34,043 nt of DNA from an uncultured Flavobacteriales bacterium (GTDB lineage: Bacteria > Bacteroidota > Bacteroidia > Flavobacteriales_D > Sanyastnellaceae), in NCBI GenBank assembly GCA_943787435.1, contig CALSMK010000022.1:1-34043 (forward strand). The letters run 5' to 3'. This document shows positions 8,419 to 15,924 of this stretch, piece after piece (the stretch's first letter is position 1; every line of letters starts with the position of its first letter). The notes beneath the pieces are model-generated. The model had not been told where the DNA came from. It did not search any database and was given only the letters and a program-made list of their open reading frames with translations. The translations under genes and the position numbers were made by a program.

Positions 8419-9794
8419 GGCTGGCGAGCCGTGGTGGTCTCGTTCAAGCACTCAACCTTGATTTCCTTGCCTGCAGTGATTCCATAGGTGAACAAGTCAT
8501 CGATGGTGGGATAAGACCGCTTCACCTGATTGATTTTGGTGTTGGCCTTGCTCGCCACGCTGCTGTCGATGGACTTGGCGCGTTGGTAGTAATCGGTGGC
8601 CAACCAATACACCTCGCGTCCTCCAAGGGGACTGCCGGAGCATGCGCTGACCATGGAGGCCGTGGCATCGCCAATCAACAAGTAAGGCTCCCCATTGCCA
8701 GGATCGGCCTTCGCGGCTTTTCTGGCGTAACGGATGCACTTGTTCACTTGTCCAGCATTCTTGGCCACTTGCGCTGCCTTCATCAGATTCCTTGCAGCCT
8801 TGGGGCAGTCCTCACACAACTCCACAGCTTCCTCGAAATAGGGAAGGGCCGCTGCGTAATCTCCTTTCTTGGACAGTTTCATGCCGATGGAAAAGGCAGA
8901 CTCAAATCCTGGCTCTACTTCGTAGACGGCCTTGGCCAATGGCAAGTACATGTCATTGTCCGTGCAGTTTTTTTGGTTGAGCAAGCGCAAGGACTTTTTC
9001 ATCACATCGATGTCGTCCGGCGCAGCAGCGAGCTTTCCCTGGAGCACGGGCACCATTTCTTCGCAATTGGCCACCTGCAAGAACACCTCATCGAGGTTTT
9101 TCTGGGTGGTGGCGTATTTGGCGGCTTTTGAGCTGTCATTGGCGGCCAGTTGCCTCTGGCGACCTGCTTCAATGAAGTCGCTCAGTCGCAAGTACTCTGT
9201 GAGCAAGTCGCCGATGGCCACCGTCTTGGCTTCGGCATCTTCTGCGTCGTTCAAAACCTTGGCCAGGATGCCGTAATACCCGTTCAGAGCGGCAGCTGAA
9301 GTCCGGTCCTCCAAGCAGGCAATGGCCTCTTCAAACATGGGGCGTGCTTCCACGGACTTTTTCTTGTTCAAGCTGGTCCAGTCCATCGCTTTTCTTGCCA
9401 GCACCTCACAGCCGTTGTTCGGTTTTTTGCTCGTGGAAGGGAAATGTTCAATTCTGAGGTCATAGAAGACAAATACACTGTCGCGCAAGCCAATGGCCCG
9501 TGCGTTGTCTTTGACCTTGATCGCCGCTTTCATTTGGCGCTTCAACAGGTTTACCCCTTTGATGTACATGTTTTGTGACACCTTGGGGGGACATACGCTG
9601 CATGCTTCCTGCCAGAATGGGTAAGCATCGTCGTAATTCTTTTGCTTGTAGTAAGTCTCATACAAGCTGAGGTTCTCCTTGCAGGCGGCCTGTTGTTCAG
9701 GGGTCTCGCCGTATTTGCTGTCGTCTTGAGACAGGCCTGGAATGGCTGTCAAAACTGCAGAGAGGAGCAGGGCAGAAGAGATAAGTCGGGTCAT
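8415..9794 (-). CDS. Secreted tetratricopeptide-repeat protein
   Basis: 459 residues from ATG 9794 (MTRLISSALLLSAVLTAIPGL), a clear Sec signal peptide with probable cleavage after GLSQ; ATG 9800 is an alternative. The mature part is helical with TPR-like units: YYKQKNYDDAYPFWQEACSVCP (residues about 45-66), MKLSKKGDYAAALPYFEEAVELC (about 310-332) and CIRYARKAAKADPGNGEPYLL (about 355-375). Conserved Cys pairs (CSVC, CEDC) may form periplasmic disulfides. It is expected in the periplasm or at the outer membrane. Bacteroidota operons linking coaX, barrel proteins, TPR proteins and lptC usually carry such a protein as a likely scaffold; the partner is unknown. Confidence 0.8.
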   Translation of the reverse strand: MTRLISSALLLSAVLTAIPGLSQDDSKYGETPEQQAACKENLSLYETYYKQKNYDDAYPFWQEACSVCPPKVSQNMYIKGVNLLKRQMKAAIKVKDNARAIGLRDSVFVFYDLRIEHFPSTSKKPNNGCEVLARKAMDWTSLNKKKSVEARPMFEEAIACLEDRTSAAALNGYYGILAKVLNDAEDAEAKTVAIGDLLTEYLRLSDFIEAGRQRQLAANDSSKAAKYATTQKNLDEVFLQVANCEEMVPVLQGKLAAAPDDIDVMKKSLRLLNQKNCTDNDMYLPLAKAVYEVEPGFESAFSIGMKLSKKGDYAAALPYFEEAVELCEDCPKAARNLMKAAQVAKNAGQVNKCIRYARKAAKADPGNGEPYLLIGDATASMVSACSGSPLGGREVYWLATDYYQRAKSIDSSVASKANTKINQVKRSYPTIDDLFTYGITAGKEIKVECLNETTTARQP

Positions 9795-9862
9795 GATCAT
9801 GGGACGTCTACTCGTTTCAAGCAAGGACCGGGCCAAAAGGTTCTGACCTCACTTCAGGGCGC

Positions 9863-9870
9863 CAAAAATA
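9863..9870 (-). promoter_or_regulatory. Candidate -7 promoter element for the TPR-lptC segment
   Basis: Reads TATTTTTG on the minus strand, a full match to the Bacteroidota -7 consensus TAnnTTTG. It lies in the 106-bp gap between the barrel gene and the TPR gene, about 70 nt before the TPR start. No good -33 TTTG is present at the usual 19-nt spacing. The gap itself is the largest in this cluster and would be explained by an internal promoter. Confidence 0.45.
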
Positions 9871-9900
9871 GAGGATTCTATTAGGTCGAACCGCACGGGG

Positions 9901-11310
9901 TCAATCGTACTTCCTTGGAACCAGCCATTGGTTCTTGAAAAAAGGATGCAGTGTGAAACCTACCATGGCGCCAAAGCCATTTTCTCGGAGGCCTTCTGGT
10001 GCGCTTCCCGCCTGCAACGTTCTCCAACTGAAACCCAAATTCAGGCTAGAGCCAGATCGGGACCCCAACATGGGAAGGGTCCATCCAGCACTCCAGGTTC
10101 CAGTTTGCAGCGGCCCGTCGCTCAGCAAGACATAGCCCTTGCTTTGGCGCCAGCCGACTTGGTAAGTGGAGCGTTGCCACAGGTTTTTTGCATCATCCAA
10201 ACCTCGGGGTGTGATTGAGCCGCCAAATGAGACCGATTTGGAGTTGGTGAAGGCCACGCCGGGATCGAGCCAATCAGAGGAAATGGAAGACCAAGCGGCT
10301 TCTTCCCATTCAGCACCAAATCGGAAGCGGAGTCCATCTTTAGTGTTCCGTTCCACCTCGAGCCCCAAGGTCCAAACCAAGGGGAGGTCGAGGTTGTAGG
10401 TCTCAGAACTGGAGTGGACAGAGTCAATTTCGAGAGGGCCAGTCGACAACGTCTGCCAAGAGGCCCAGCGGTTATTTCGGGTCAACGTGTGCTTGCGGCC
10501 AAGGGCAGCCATTCCACCCACCCTCAACAGGGTGCTTGAAACGAGTTTTCGGTCGCTGTTGAACCGTGTGCCCAAAAGCCGTTCGTGTCCAAAACCAAGA
10601 GTGAAACCCAGTGACCGGTGAACTTCGTTTGTTTCAACGCGCGTATCGAGAAAGGTGGGGTCGGCGATGTCGACGTTGCGCGATCGACCGAGTTGACCAA
10701 AACGCTGCTCCATCCTTGCGCCGAATGAAGTGCCGTGAGCGATGATCCGAACGCTGTCTTCCACGGCGCCGGACAGACCTTCAAAGGTTTGCCATTTTGT
10801 GCCTTCCCATTTCCGGGCATAGCCCGCATAGGCTTGGGTCAAGCCTCCTTTTCCTTCATAGGAAATCAGGTACTCATCGGCGGTGTCATCGGTGCGAAGC
10901 TGCGACACATCGTACCCCACATTCGACCAAGGCTGCAGGCCAAAGGTGAATCCTCCTTTTCCGCCCGCTTTTTTAAGCGCAAAAGCCACTTGGGTCAATC
11001 CCCCGATTTCGCCCTGAGTGGACCTCTCTCCTTCAGAGATTTTTTCTGAACGGACTTGAAAACCACCCGCAAAGGTGGTCCGGGTGAGAAAAGCTGCGGC
11101 TGCGGGGTTGCGGGTGTTCAAATGGTGGCGATCCATCCAGGCGGCCCCCATTTGACCCATGCCCAATTGCGCAGTTCCTGCGCCTGTTTGCAACTCACCA
11201 AACCCAAATCGAGAATGGGGTGAATAGGTGGTTTGGCCCCCCGCCCAAGTCGTGACCATGGCCATCAAAAGGGCCATGCCGATGGAGAAAGGAGTGCTGT
11301 GGGTCGTCAT
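9901..11310 (-). CDS. Outer-membrane beta-barrel protein, unknown function
   Basis: 469 residues from ATG 11310 (MTTHSTPFSIGMALLMAMVTT), with a signal peptide cleaved near WAGGQ. The mature protein begins SPHSRFGFGELQTGAGTAQLGMG and NTRNPAAAAFL, the pattern of Bacteroidota barrels related to OmpP1/FadL and PorV, where an asparagine-proline block follows a Gly-rich start. Alternating aromatic/polar strands run to the C-terminus, and the last strand is GFGAMVGFTLHPFF. The start overlaps the coaX stop as ATGA, and the coaX-barrel pairing is, from memory, common in this phylum. A transport role is possible, but no ligand or partner can be read from the sequence. Confidence 0.7.
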   Translation of the reverse strand: MTTHSTPFSIGMALLMAMVTTWAGGQTTYSPHSRFGFGELQTGAGTAQLGMGQMGAAWMDRHHLNTRNPAAAAFLTRTTFAGGFQVRSEKISEGERSTQGEIGGLTQVAFALKKAGGKGGFTFGLQPWSNVGYDVSQLRTDDTADEYLISYEGKGGLTQAYAGYARKWEGTKWQTFEGLSGAVEDSVRIIAHGTSFGARMEQRFGQLGRSRNVDIADPTFLDTRVETNEVHRSLGFTLGFGHERLLGTRFNSDRKLVSSTLLRVGGMAALGRKHTLTRNNRWASWQTLSTGPLEIDSVHSSSETYNLDLPLVWTLGLEVERNTKDGLRFRFGAEWEEAAWSSISSDWLDPGVAFTNSKSVSFGGSITPRGLDDAKNLWQRSTYQVGWRQSKGYVLLSDGPLQTGTWSAGWTLPMLGSRSGSSLNLGFSWRTLQAGSAPEGLRENGFGAMVGFTLHPFFKNQWLVPRKYD

Positions 11311-12083
11311 GTTCGAGTGGGATTCAACAGGGCTGCAGCCCCTTCGAGTACCAAGTTCGGGTGTGCGAAAGTCAACCATCCTCCCAAGCCATCAAAATGC
11401 TGGGCGTCTCCACCTGTTAAAATGACCTTTGCGCCGGGGTCAAGTTCCAAGAATGCCGAGACCGTGGCTTCGACAGATTTGCGTGTGGCCCAAGAGATGC
11501 CGGCTTCAATGGCCGCTTTCGTGCTTTGTCCCAAGGCTCCGTTTGGCCCAGGCTGCATGGGCCATTGGCCTTCTGCATTGCGACCAATCACAGGGAGCCC
11601 TGCGCGGGCCATGGATTGGGCTTGCAAGTCCAAGCCCGGGAGGATGGCCCCGCCTTTCCAAACCCCTTTGGACATCAAGTCCACCGTAATGCAGGTGCCA
11701 GCGTCGATGATGACATGGCTCTGTGATGGGTTGCGATGGAAGCAAGCAGCCGCAGCTGAAATCCGATCCGAGCCTGGATTTCCGTCGTGGTAGGTCACTT
11801 CAAACGAAGCCAAGGCCATGGGGTCCAATTCGCTCCATCGGCCCTCAACAAGTTCATTTAGCCAATGGGGAAACCCAGTCTGCAGGGCTTGTTCGGGTGT
11901 TGCCCGCTTCAGCATGTGCACGGACACCGAACGGCTTGGGTAGCGGAGCTTCGCCTGTGCCAGGCTGCCCGACAATTGGTTTGCCGCTTCAGGCCAGGAA
12001 GCGCCGCCAAACTCCAGGAGGTCTTGGCCGTCCATCCATGCCCACTTCAATCGGGTTCCGCCAGGGTCCAGAAGCAGAATCAT
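11307..12083 (-). CDS. coaX: Type III pantothenate kinase
   Basis: Catalyses ATP-dependent phosphorylation of pantothenate, the first step of coenzyme A synthesis. It has 258 residues from ATG 12083, which overlaps the gldE-gldD stop as ATGA; TTG 12089 is a weaker alternative. Family blocks: LLLDPGGTRLKWAW (phosphate loop), PGSDRISAAAA, VIIDAGTCITVDLM, GGAILPGLDLQAQSMA, GQSTKAAIEAG and VILTGGDA. The first block reads D-P-G-G-T where the usual motif is D-x-G-N-T/S, so a normally conserved Asn is Gly here. The remaining acidic residues (Asp in SDR and DAGT) are present, so activity is still plausible. It is coupled on both sides: to gldE-gldD upstream and to the barrel gene downstream. Confidence 0.85.
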   Translation of the reverse strand: MILLLDPGGTRLKWAWMDGQDLLEFGGASWPEAANQLSGSLAQAKLRYPSRSVSVHMLKRATPEQALQTGFPHWLNELVEGRWSELDPMALASFEVTYHDGNPGSDRISAAAACFHRNPSQSHVIIDAGTCITVDLMSKGVWKGGAILPGLDLQAQSMARAGLPVIGRNAEGQWPMQPGPNGALGQSTKAAIEAGISWATRKSVEATVSAFLELDPGAKVILTGGDAQHFDGLGGWLTFAHPNLVLEGAAALLNPTRT

Positions 12084-13981
12084 TTCCAATCCAACTGGGA
12101 AATGAGGTGGTCCATGTCATCGGTCAAACGGGCAACCACAGGGGCCAATGAATCCGAATTGGGGCGAATTTCAAAATAGAGGGCTCCCCTCAAGAAGCGA
12201 TCGATCCCGTCTGTGCACAGAAATTGAAATGGACTGGCGGCATTGCCTGCAATGCGCCACGTTAAGTTCATCCCGCCATGGTCGAAGTCCCGCCTTCGGA
12301 CTTCAATGGCATCGGCCTTCACTTCGTGCTCATAAGCCAGGCTGAAGGCGTCTTCCAGAACGGGCTCCAATTCCACGCCTCCAGCATACGTGCAGTGGAT
12401 TCGTGCCTTGTATTCAGGGTAAACCAAGTTGAACCAGCAACTGTCTGGTGCAAAAGCCTTGACGGGCTGAAGGAGCGCTGTTTTGGACATGGACAATGCC
12501 AATGGGCAGTCCAGTTCGACCTCCTGATAGAGGGTGTCATGCAAGGCAATTCGGAAGTACCCCTTGGGCCGCGGCACAAAGTCCGCGCTGCTACATCCAG
12601 CCAAACCCAAAGCCGTGATCCAGAACAAAGCCCAAACTCCAATGCTTCCGAGTGACCCGGTTCCACCTGATGGATTGTACCCAGAAGTCCCCAAATCGGG
12701 CAAGGTGACCTTGACTTGCAATACGCGCCTGCGGTCCACGGCCTCGGCCACGAGTTCAAGGCCGTGAAAGGTGATTTTCTCGCCGGGCTTTGGCAATCTC
12801 GCCAACTGCTCCACCAAGAAGCCGCCAAGGGTATCGCTCTCTCCTTTTTCGGTTTCGAAGTCACCTCCATCGATGCCCAAAATTCGATAGGCATCCACCA
12901 ATGCGGTTTTGCCTTGGAAGACCACGGTCCGCTCATTGATTCTCGAATACAAAGTGTCTTCGTCGTCAAATTCGTCTGAGATGTCGCCCACAATCTCTTC
13001 AATGACGTCCTCGAGGGTGACAATGCCACTGGTCCCTCCGTACTCATCCACCACAATGGCCAAGTGGACTTTCATGCTCTGAAAATCACGCAGCAAGTCA
13101 TCAATCATGCGGTTTTCTGGCACAAAAAATGGCTGTCGTAGAAGGCTGTTCCAATCCAAGTCGGCTTTTTGTCGGTGGGGCAAAACGTCTTTCACATACA
13201 GCACGCCCTTGATTTGGTCTAAGCCTTCGGCATGGATGGGGATTCGACTGAATCCAGATTCCGACAAGCCAGCTTTCAGGTCTGTCCAATTCAGGTCGTG
13301 GGGCAATGCAGTGACGTCCGTTCTGGGCGTCATGATTTGCTTGACATCCTTGGAGCCAAAATTGACAATGCCACTGAGGATGCGGTTTTCTTCTTCTGAA
13401 CGTTCTTCAGAATCGGTGATGTTCAATGCGTGCTCTAGGTCTTGAACCGAGAGTTCGTGTGGGGTCGCCTCGGAACGCTTTGTGAGGGCATGGGCGAGGG
13501 CATTCAAGGGTTGCCAAATGGGCCGGAGCACTTGCTGAGCCAACCTCAAGGGGCGGGCCATTCCGCGCGCCAAAGAGAGGGGGTGTCGATTGGCGTAAAC
13601 CTTGGGCAACACCTCTCCAAAAAGAACAATCAAAAAGGTGACGCCAAACACTTGTAAAAGCGCAGCCAATGTGGCGGGCAACGCGGGCAACCAATGCTGC
13701 ATCAGCACGGTGGAGAGCAAGATGATGAGGATGTTGACGGCGTTGTTGAGCACCAAAATGGTGGCCAGCAAACGCCGGGGTCCCAGGGAAGAGTCCGGGG
13801 TGTTGAGCAAGGCAAGGACAGCAGCGGAGCGTTCGTCATCGGCTTCGGACAGCGCGCTCTGCTCAGCGGGATCCAACGAAAAAAAGGCAATCTCACTTCC
13901 CGAAACAAAGGCGCTGATGGCCAGCAGAACCAAAGAAAATGCGGCCACCAACAAGGCCAGATTGTCGGAGATGTCCGCCAT
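12080..13981 (-). CDS. GldE-GldD fusion protein (gliding motility / type IX secretion)
   Basis: One 633-residue frame from ATG 13981. Residues 1-190 are a DUF21 membrane module (FVSGSEIAFFSLDP, FLIVLFGEVLPKVYA). CBS units follow (TPRTDVTALP, GVLYVKDVL, VHLAIVVDEYGGTSG, LEDVIEEIVGDISDEFDDED), then a CorC_HlyC domain (LGGFLVEQLARLP, VLQVKVTLPD) to about residue 425; this is GldE. After the linker GTSGYNPSGGTGSLGS comes a hydrophobic segment ending in a lipobox, LGLAGC (Cys463, codon 12593-12595). A complete GldD follows: RPKGYFRIAL, CWFNLVYPEYKARIHCTY, GNAASPFQFLCTDG, FLRGALYFEIRPNSDSL. In F. johnsoniae, gldE and gldD are separate neighbours after ssb. Here no stop codon separates them, and no start with a basic leader is seen before the lipobox. 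Topology works: GldE domains inside, GldD outside. Confidence 0.85.
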   Translation of the reverse strand: MADISDNLALLVAAFSLVLLAISAFVSGSEIAFFSLDPAEQSALSEADDERSAAVLALLNTPDSSLGPRRLLATILVLNNAVNILIILLSTVLMQHWLPALPATLAALLQVFGVTFLIVLFGEVLPKVYANRHPLSLARGMARPLRLAQQVLRPIWQPLNALAHALTKRSEATPHELSVQDLEHALNITDSEERSEEENRILSGIVNFGSKDVKQIMTPRTDVTALPHDLNWTDLKAGLSESGFSRIPIHAEGLDQIKGVLYVKDVLPHRQKADLDWNSLLRQPFFVPENRMIDDLLRDFQSMKVHLAIVVDEYGGTSGIVTLEDVIEEIVGDISDEFDDEDTLYSRINERTVVFQGKTALVDAYRILGIDGGDFETEKGESDTLGGFLVEQLARLPKPGEKITFHGLELVAEAVDRRRVLQVKVTLPDLGTSGYNPSGGTGSLGSIGVWALFWITALGLAGCSSADFVPRPKGYFRIALHDTLYQEVELDCPLALSMSKTALLQPVKAFAPDSCWFNLVYPEYKARIHCTYAGGVELEPVLEDAFSLAYEHEVKADAIEVRRRDFDHGGMNLTWRIAGNAASPFQFLCTDGIDRFLRGALYFEIRPNSDSLAPVVARLTDDMDHLISQLDWK

Positions 13982-13983
13982 GA

Positions 13984-14400
13984 TCAAAGGGGAATCTTTG
14001 AGGCGTCGATGGGGTGAGGCCCAGGGGGCACAGCATCCCTGTTGGAGGGGGCCTGTTCAGAGGTGGATTCCGCCGCACCCAGCATGTCCAAACGCTCTCC
14101 TACAACCTCGGTTGTGCGGCGCTGTATGCCTTCCGCGTCCTGCCAGCTGCGGGTTTTGAGTCGGCCTTCAATGAAGACACGGTCCCCTTTACGCAGGTGC
14201 TCATCTGCGATTTCAGCGAGCTCGCGCCAGAGCACCACAGCATGCCACTCGGTCCGTTCGTGCCAGGTTCCTTCGTTGTCTTGGTACCTCTCTGAGGTGG
14301 CCAACGAAAGTTTGGACATGGCCCTTCCACCTTCGAACCATCGGGTCTCCGGGTCTCGCCCGAGGCGACCAATGAGCATGACTTTGTTCAGGCCAGACAT
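13984..14400 (-). CDS. ssb: Single-stranded DNA-binding protein
   Basis: 138 residues from ATG 14400 (MSGLNKVMLIGRLGRDPETRW). The OB fold occupies about residues 4-108: MSKLSLATSERY, TEWHAVVLWRELAEIADEHL, KGDRVFIEGRLKTRSW and TTEVVGERLDMLG. SSB coats single-stranded DNA in replication and repair, and its acidic C-terminal tip usually recruits partners. Here the tail is short and ends DASKIPL rather than the usual acidic D-D-x-P-F. This is followed 2 bp later by gldE-gldD, the same order as in flavobacteria. It could be a second, non-essential SSB paralogue. Confidence 0.85.
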   Translation of the reverse strand: MSGLNKVMLIGRLGRDPETRWFEGGRAMSKLSLATSERYQDNEGTWHERTEWHAVVLWRELAEIADEHLRKGDRVFIEGRLKTRSWQDAEGIQRRTTEVVGERLDMLGAAESTSEQAPSNRDAVPPGPHPIDASKIPL

Positions 14401-14406
14401 GAGGTG

Positions 14407-14435
14407 CAAAGTACCGAACCTCTTGGGGCACCAAA
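14407..14435 (-). promoter_or_regulatory. Candidate promoter for ssb-gldE-gldD-coaX
   Basis: On the minus strand TTTG (14432-14435), an 18-nt spacer and TACTTTG (14407-14413) approximate the Bacteroidota TTTG-N19-TAnnTTTG promoter. The -7 is only 7 nt from the ssb ATG at 14400, so transcription would start at or next to the start codon and give an almost leaderless mRNA. Confidence 0.35.
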
Positions 14436-14448
14436 GGGTGAAAAGTCC

Positions 14449-15495
14449 TCAATTCTCCACAGCGCGCCTCTGCAGGTCATTCAAGACCTTGTCGATGAGC
14501 CTCGGCCAAGTGCGGCTTCCGTCCATCACAGGGGCCCATTGTCCTTGGTTTTCCGGAGCGTCATGCCCAGGATCCGAGGGCCCGTGAATGAACCGAAACC
14601 AAGCATTCATGCGGCGATGGGTCAAGATGTGCTCAACGGGACCCCATAAGTCAGCCTCCTCTTTGGGGTTGGAATGCCCATCGGTCATGGTGAGCGGAAA
14701 GGCCTCCAAACCTCCCCAGATTCCTTTTTCAGGGCGGCGTTCTATCCACCATGACCACGGGCTTCCATCGTTTTTTTGGACGTGAACATCAAAAATGACA
14801 GTGACCTCTTTGGGGCGTTTTTTGGGCTGCTTTACGGGTCGTTCCAGCACAGTGCCTCTGGATCGAGCCAAACAATCACCAGTCAGCGGGCAGTGGTCAC
14901 AGTTGGGGTTCCTGGGCTTGCAAACCAATGCCCCCAACTCCATCCAAGCTTGGTTGGAAATTCCCGGCTGTCCAGGGTCCACCAAATCTTCGGCTGCGCA
15001 TTCAATGGCCGCTTTCCCCAGTTTTCTGTCCACGGGGTCAGGGATGTCGAAAAGACGGGCCAAGACCCGCTGAACGTTGCCGTCAATGACCGGGACGGCC
15101 TCTCCAAAACAAATGCTCGAGATGGCGGCCGCCGTGTACGGTCCAACCCCGGGAAGGGCCTTCCACCCTTCCACATCCTGTGGCAGTTTTCCGCTTGAGT
15201 TGTGCACGATGAACTGTGCCGCGGCATGAAGGTTTCTGGCCCTGCTGTAATACCCCAGCCCCTTCCACAAGGCCATCACTTCTTCGCTCGAAGCGGAAGC
15301 CAGATCCTGAACCGTAGGAAAAGCTTCCATGAAACGGTGCCAGTATGCGGTTCCTGTGTCGATCCTCGTTTGTTGCAAAATGACCTCGGAAAGCCACGTG
15401 GCATATGGTTCCGGATGGGCCCTCCAAGGCAATTCACGGGCGTGTGATTTATACCATTGAAGCAACTTTCGTGTAGAGGGATGTGCGCCTTCCAT
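14449..15495 (-). CDS. mutY: A/G-specific adenine DNA glycosylase
   Basis: Removes adenine mispaired with 8-oxoguanine. 348 residues from ATG 15495 (MEGAHPSTRKLLQWYKS); an upstream TTG at 15522 is less likely. Catalytic Glu37 lies in WLSEVILQQTR. The helix-hairpin-helix is LPGVGPYTAAAISS (114-127), and the catalytic Asp138 is in VIDGNVQRV. The iron-sulfur ligands are Cys192, 199, 202 and 208 (C-x6-C-x2-C-x5-C). The C-terminal MutT-like domain that checks 8-oxoG is present (WWIERRPEKGIWGGLEAFP, HILTHRRMNAWF). Full length and intact. It is divergent from the HU gene, with 128 bp between start codons. Confidence 0.93.
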   Translation of the reverse strand: MEGAHPSTRKLLQWYKSHARELPWRAHPEPYATWLSEVILQQTRIDTGTAYWHRFMEAFPTVQDLASASSEEVMALWKGLGYYSRARNLHAAAQFIVHNSSGKLPQDVEGWKALPGVGPYTAAAISSICFGEAVPVIDGNVQRVLARLFDIPDPVDRKLGKAAIECAAEDLVDPGQPGISNQAWMELGALVCKPRNPNCDHCPLTGDCLARSRGTVLERPVKQPKKRPKEVTVIFDVHVQKNDGSPWSWWIERRPEKGIWGGLEAFPLTMTDGHSNPKEEADLWGPVEHILTHRRMNAWFRFIHGPSDPGHDAPENQGQWAPVMDGSRTWPRLIDKVLNDLQRRAVEN

Positions 15496-15548
15496 GGTTC
15501 GAATTTGCGAATGCTTGCCCAAGTGAAGGAAGAGTGGGTGGATTGTGT

Positions 15549-15556
15549 TATTTTTG
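15549..15556 (+). promoter_or_regulatory. Candidate -7 promoter element for the HU operon
   Basis: TATTTTTG, an exact match to TAnnTTTG, lies in the mutY-HU divergent gap, 68 nt before the HU ATG. No TTTG is found at the usual -33 spacing. The same octamer occurs before the TPR gene at 9863-9870 (minus). Confidence 0.45.
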
Positions 15557-15623
15557 CCGGCCCATTACCACAGGAATTCAGCCAGTTGGGTTCTAAAGCT
15601 ATTGCACAGTGACGGACAAGAAG

Positions 15624-15914
15624 ATGACGAAGGCGGACCTCGTGAGCCGCATTTCAGACAAGACGGGAATCGAGCGTCAAGACGTACAGGCCACAGTTGA
15701 GGCTTTCATGGAGTCCGTTCGCGACTCCTTGGAGCAAGGAAACAATGTGTACCTGCGCGGTTTTGGCAGCTTTGTAATCAAGCGTCGGGCCAAGAAAACG
15801 GGCCGAGACATCTTGAAGAACAAGACCATTGAAATTCCAGCCCACAACATCCCTTCATTCAAGCCCGCGAAGAGCTTTATGGAGAATGTGAAGTCGAAGG
15901 TGGCCGCGAAGTGA
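15624..15914 (+). CDS. HU/IHF-family DNA-binding protein
   Basis: 96 residues from ATG 15624 (MTKADLVSRISDKTGIERQDV), the standard start of this family in Bacteroidota; a GTG at 15609 would add five residues. Contains the dimer helices, the strand VYLRGFGSFVIKRRAKKTGRD, and the DNA-contacting arm with a conserved proline-rich turn (IEIPAHNIPSFKPAKSF). It bends and packs the nucleoid. A signature Gly-Phe-Gly-Ser-Phe is intact. It is followed 10 bp later by a TPR membrane protein, a 30-aa basic protein and RNase G on the same strand. Confidence 0.92.
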   Translation: MTKADLVSRISDKTGIERQDVQATVEAFMESVRDSLEQGNNVYLRGFGSFVIKRRAKKTGRDILKNKTIEIPAHNIPSFKPAKSFMENVKSKVAAK

Positions 15915-15924
15915 TCGAGTGAAC

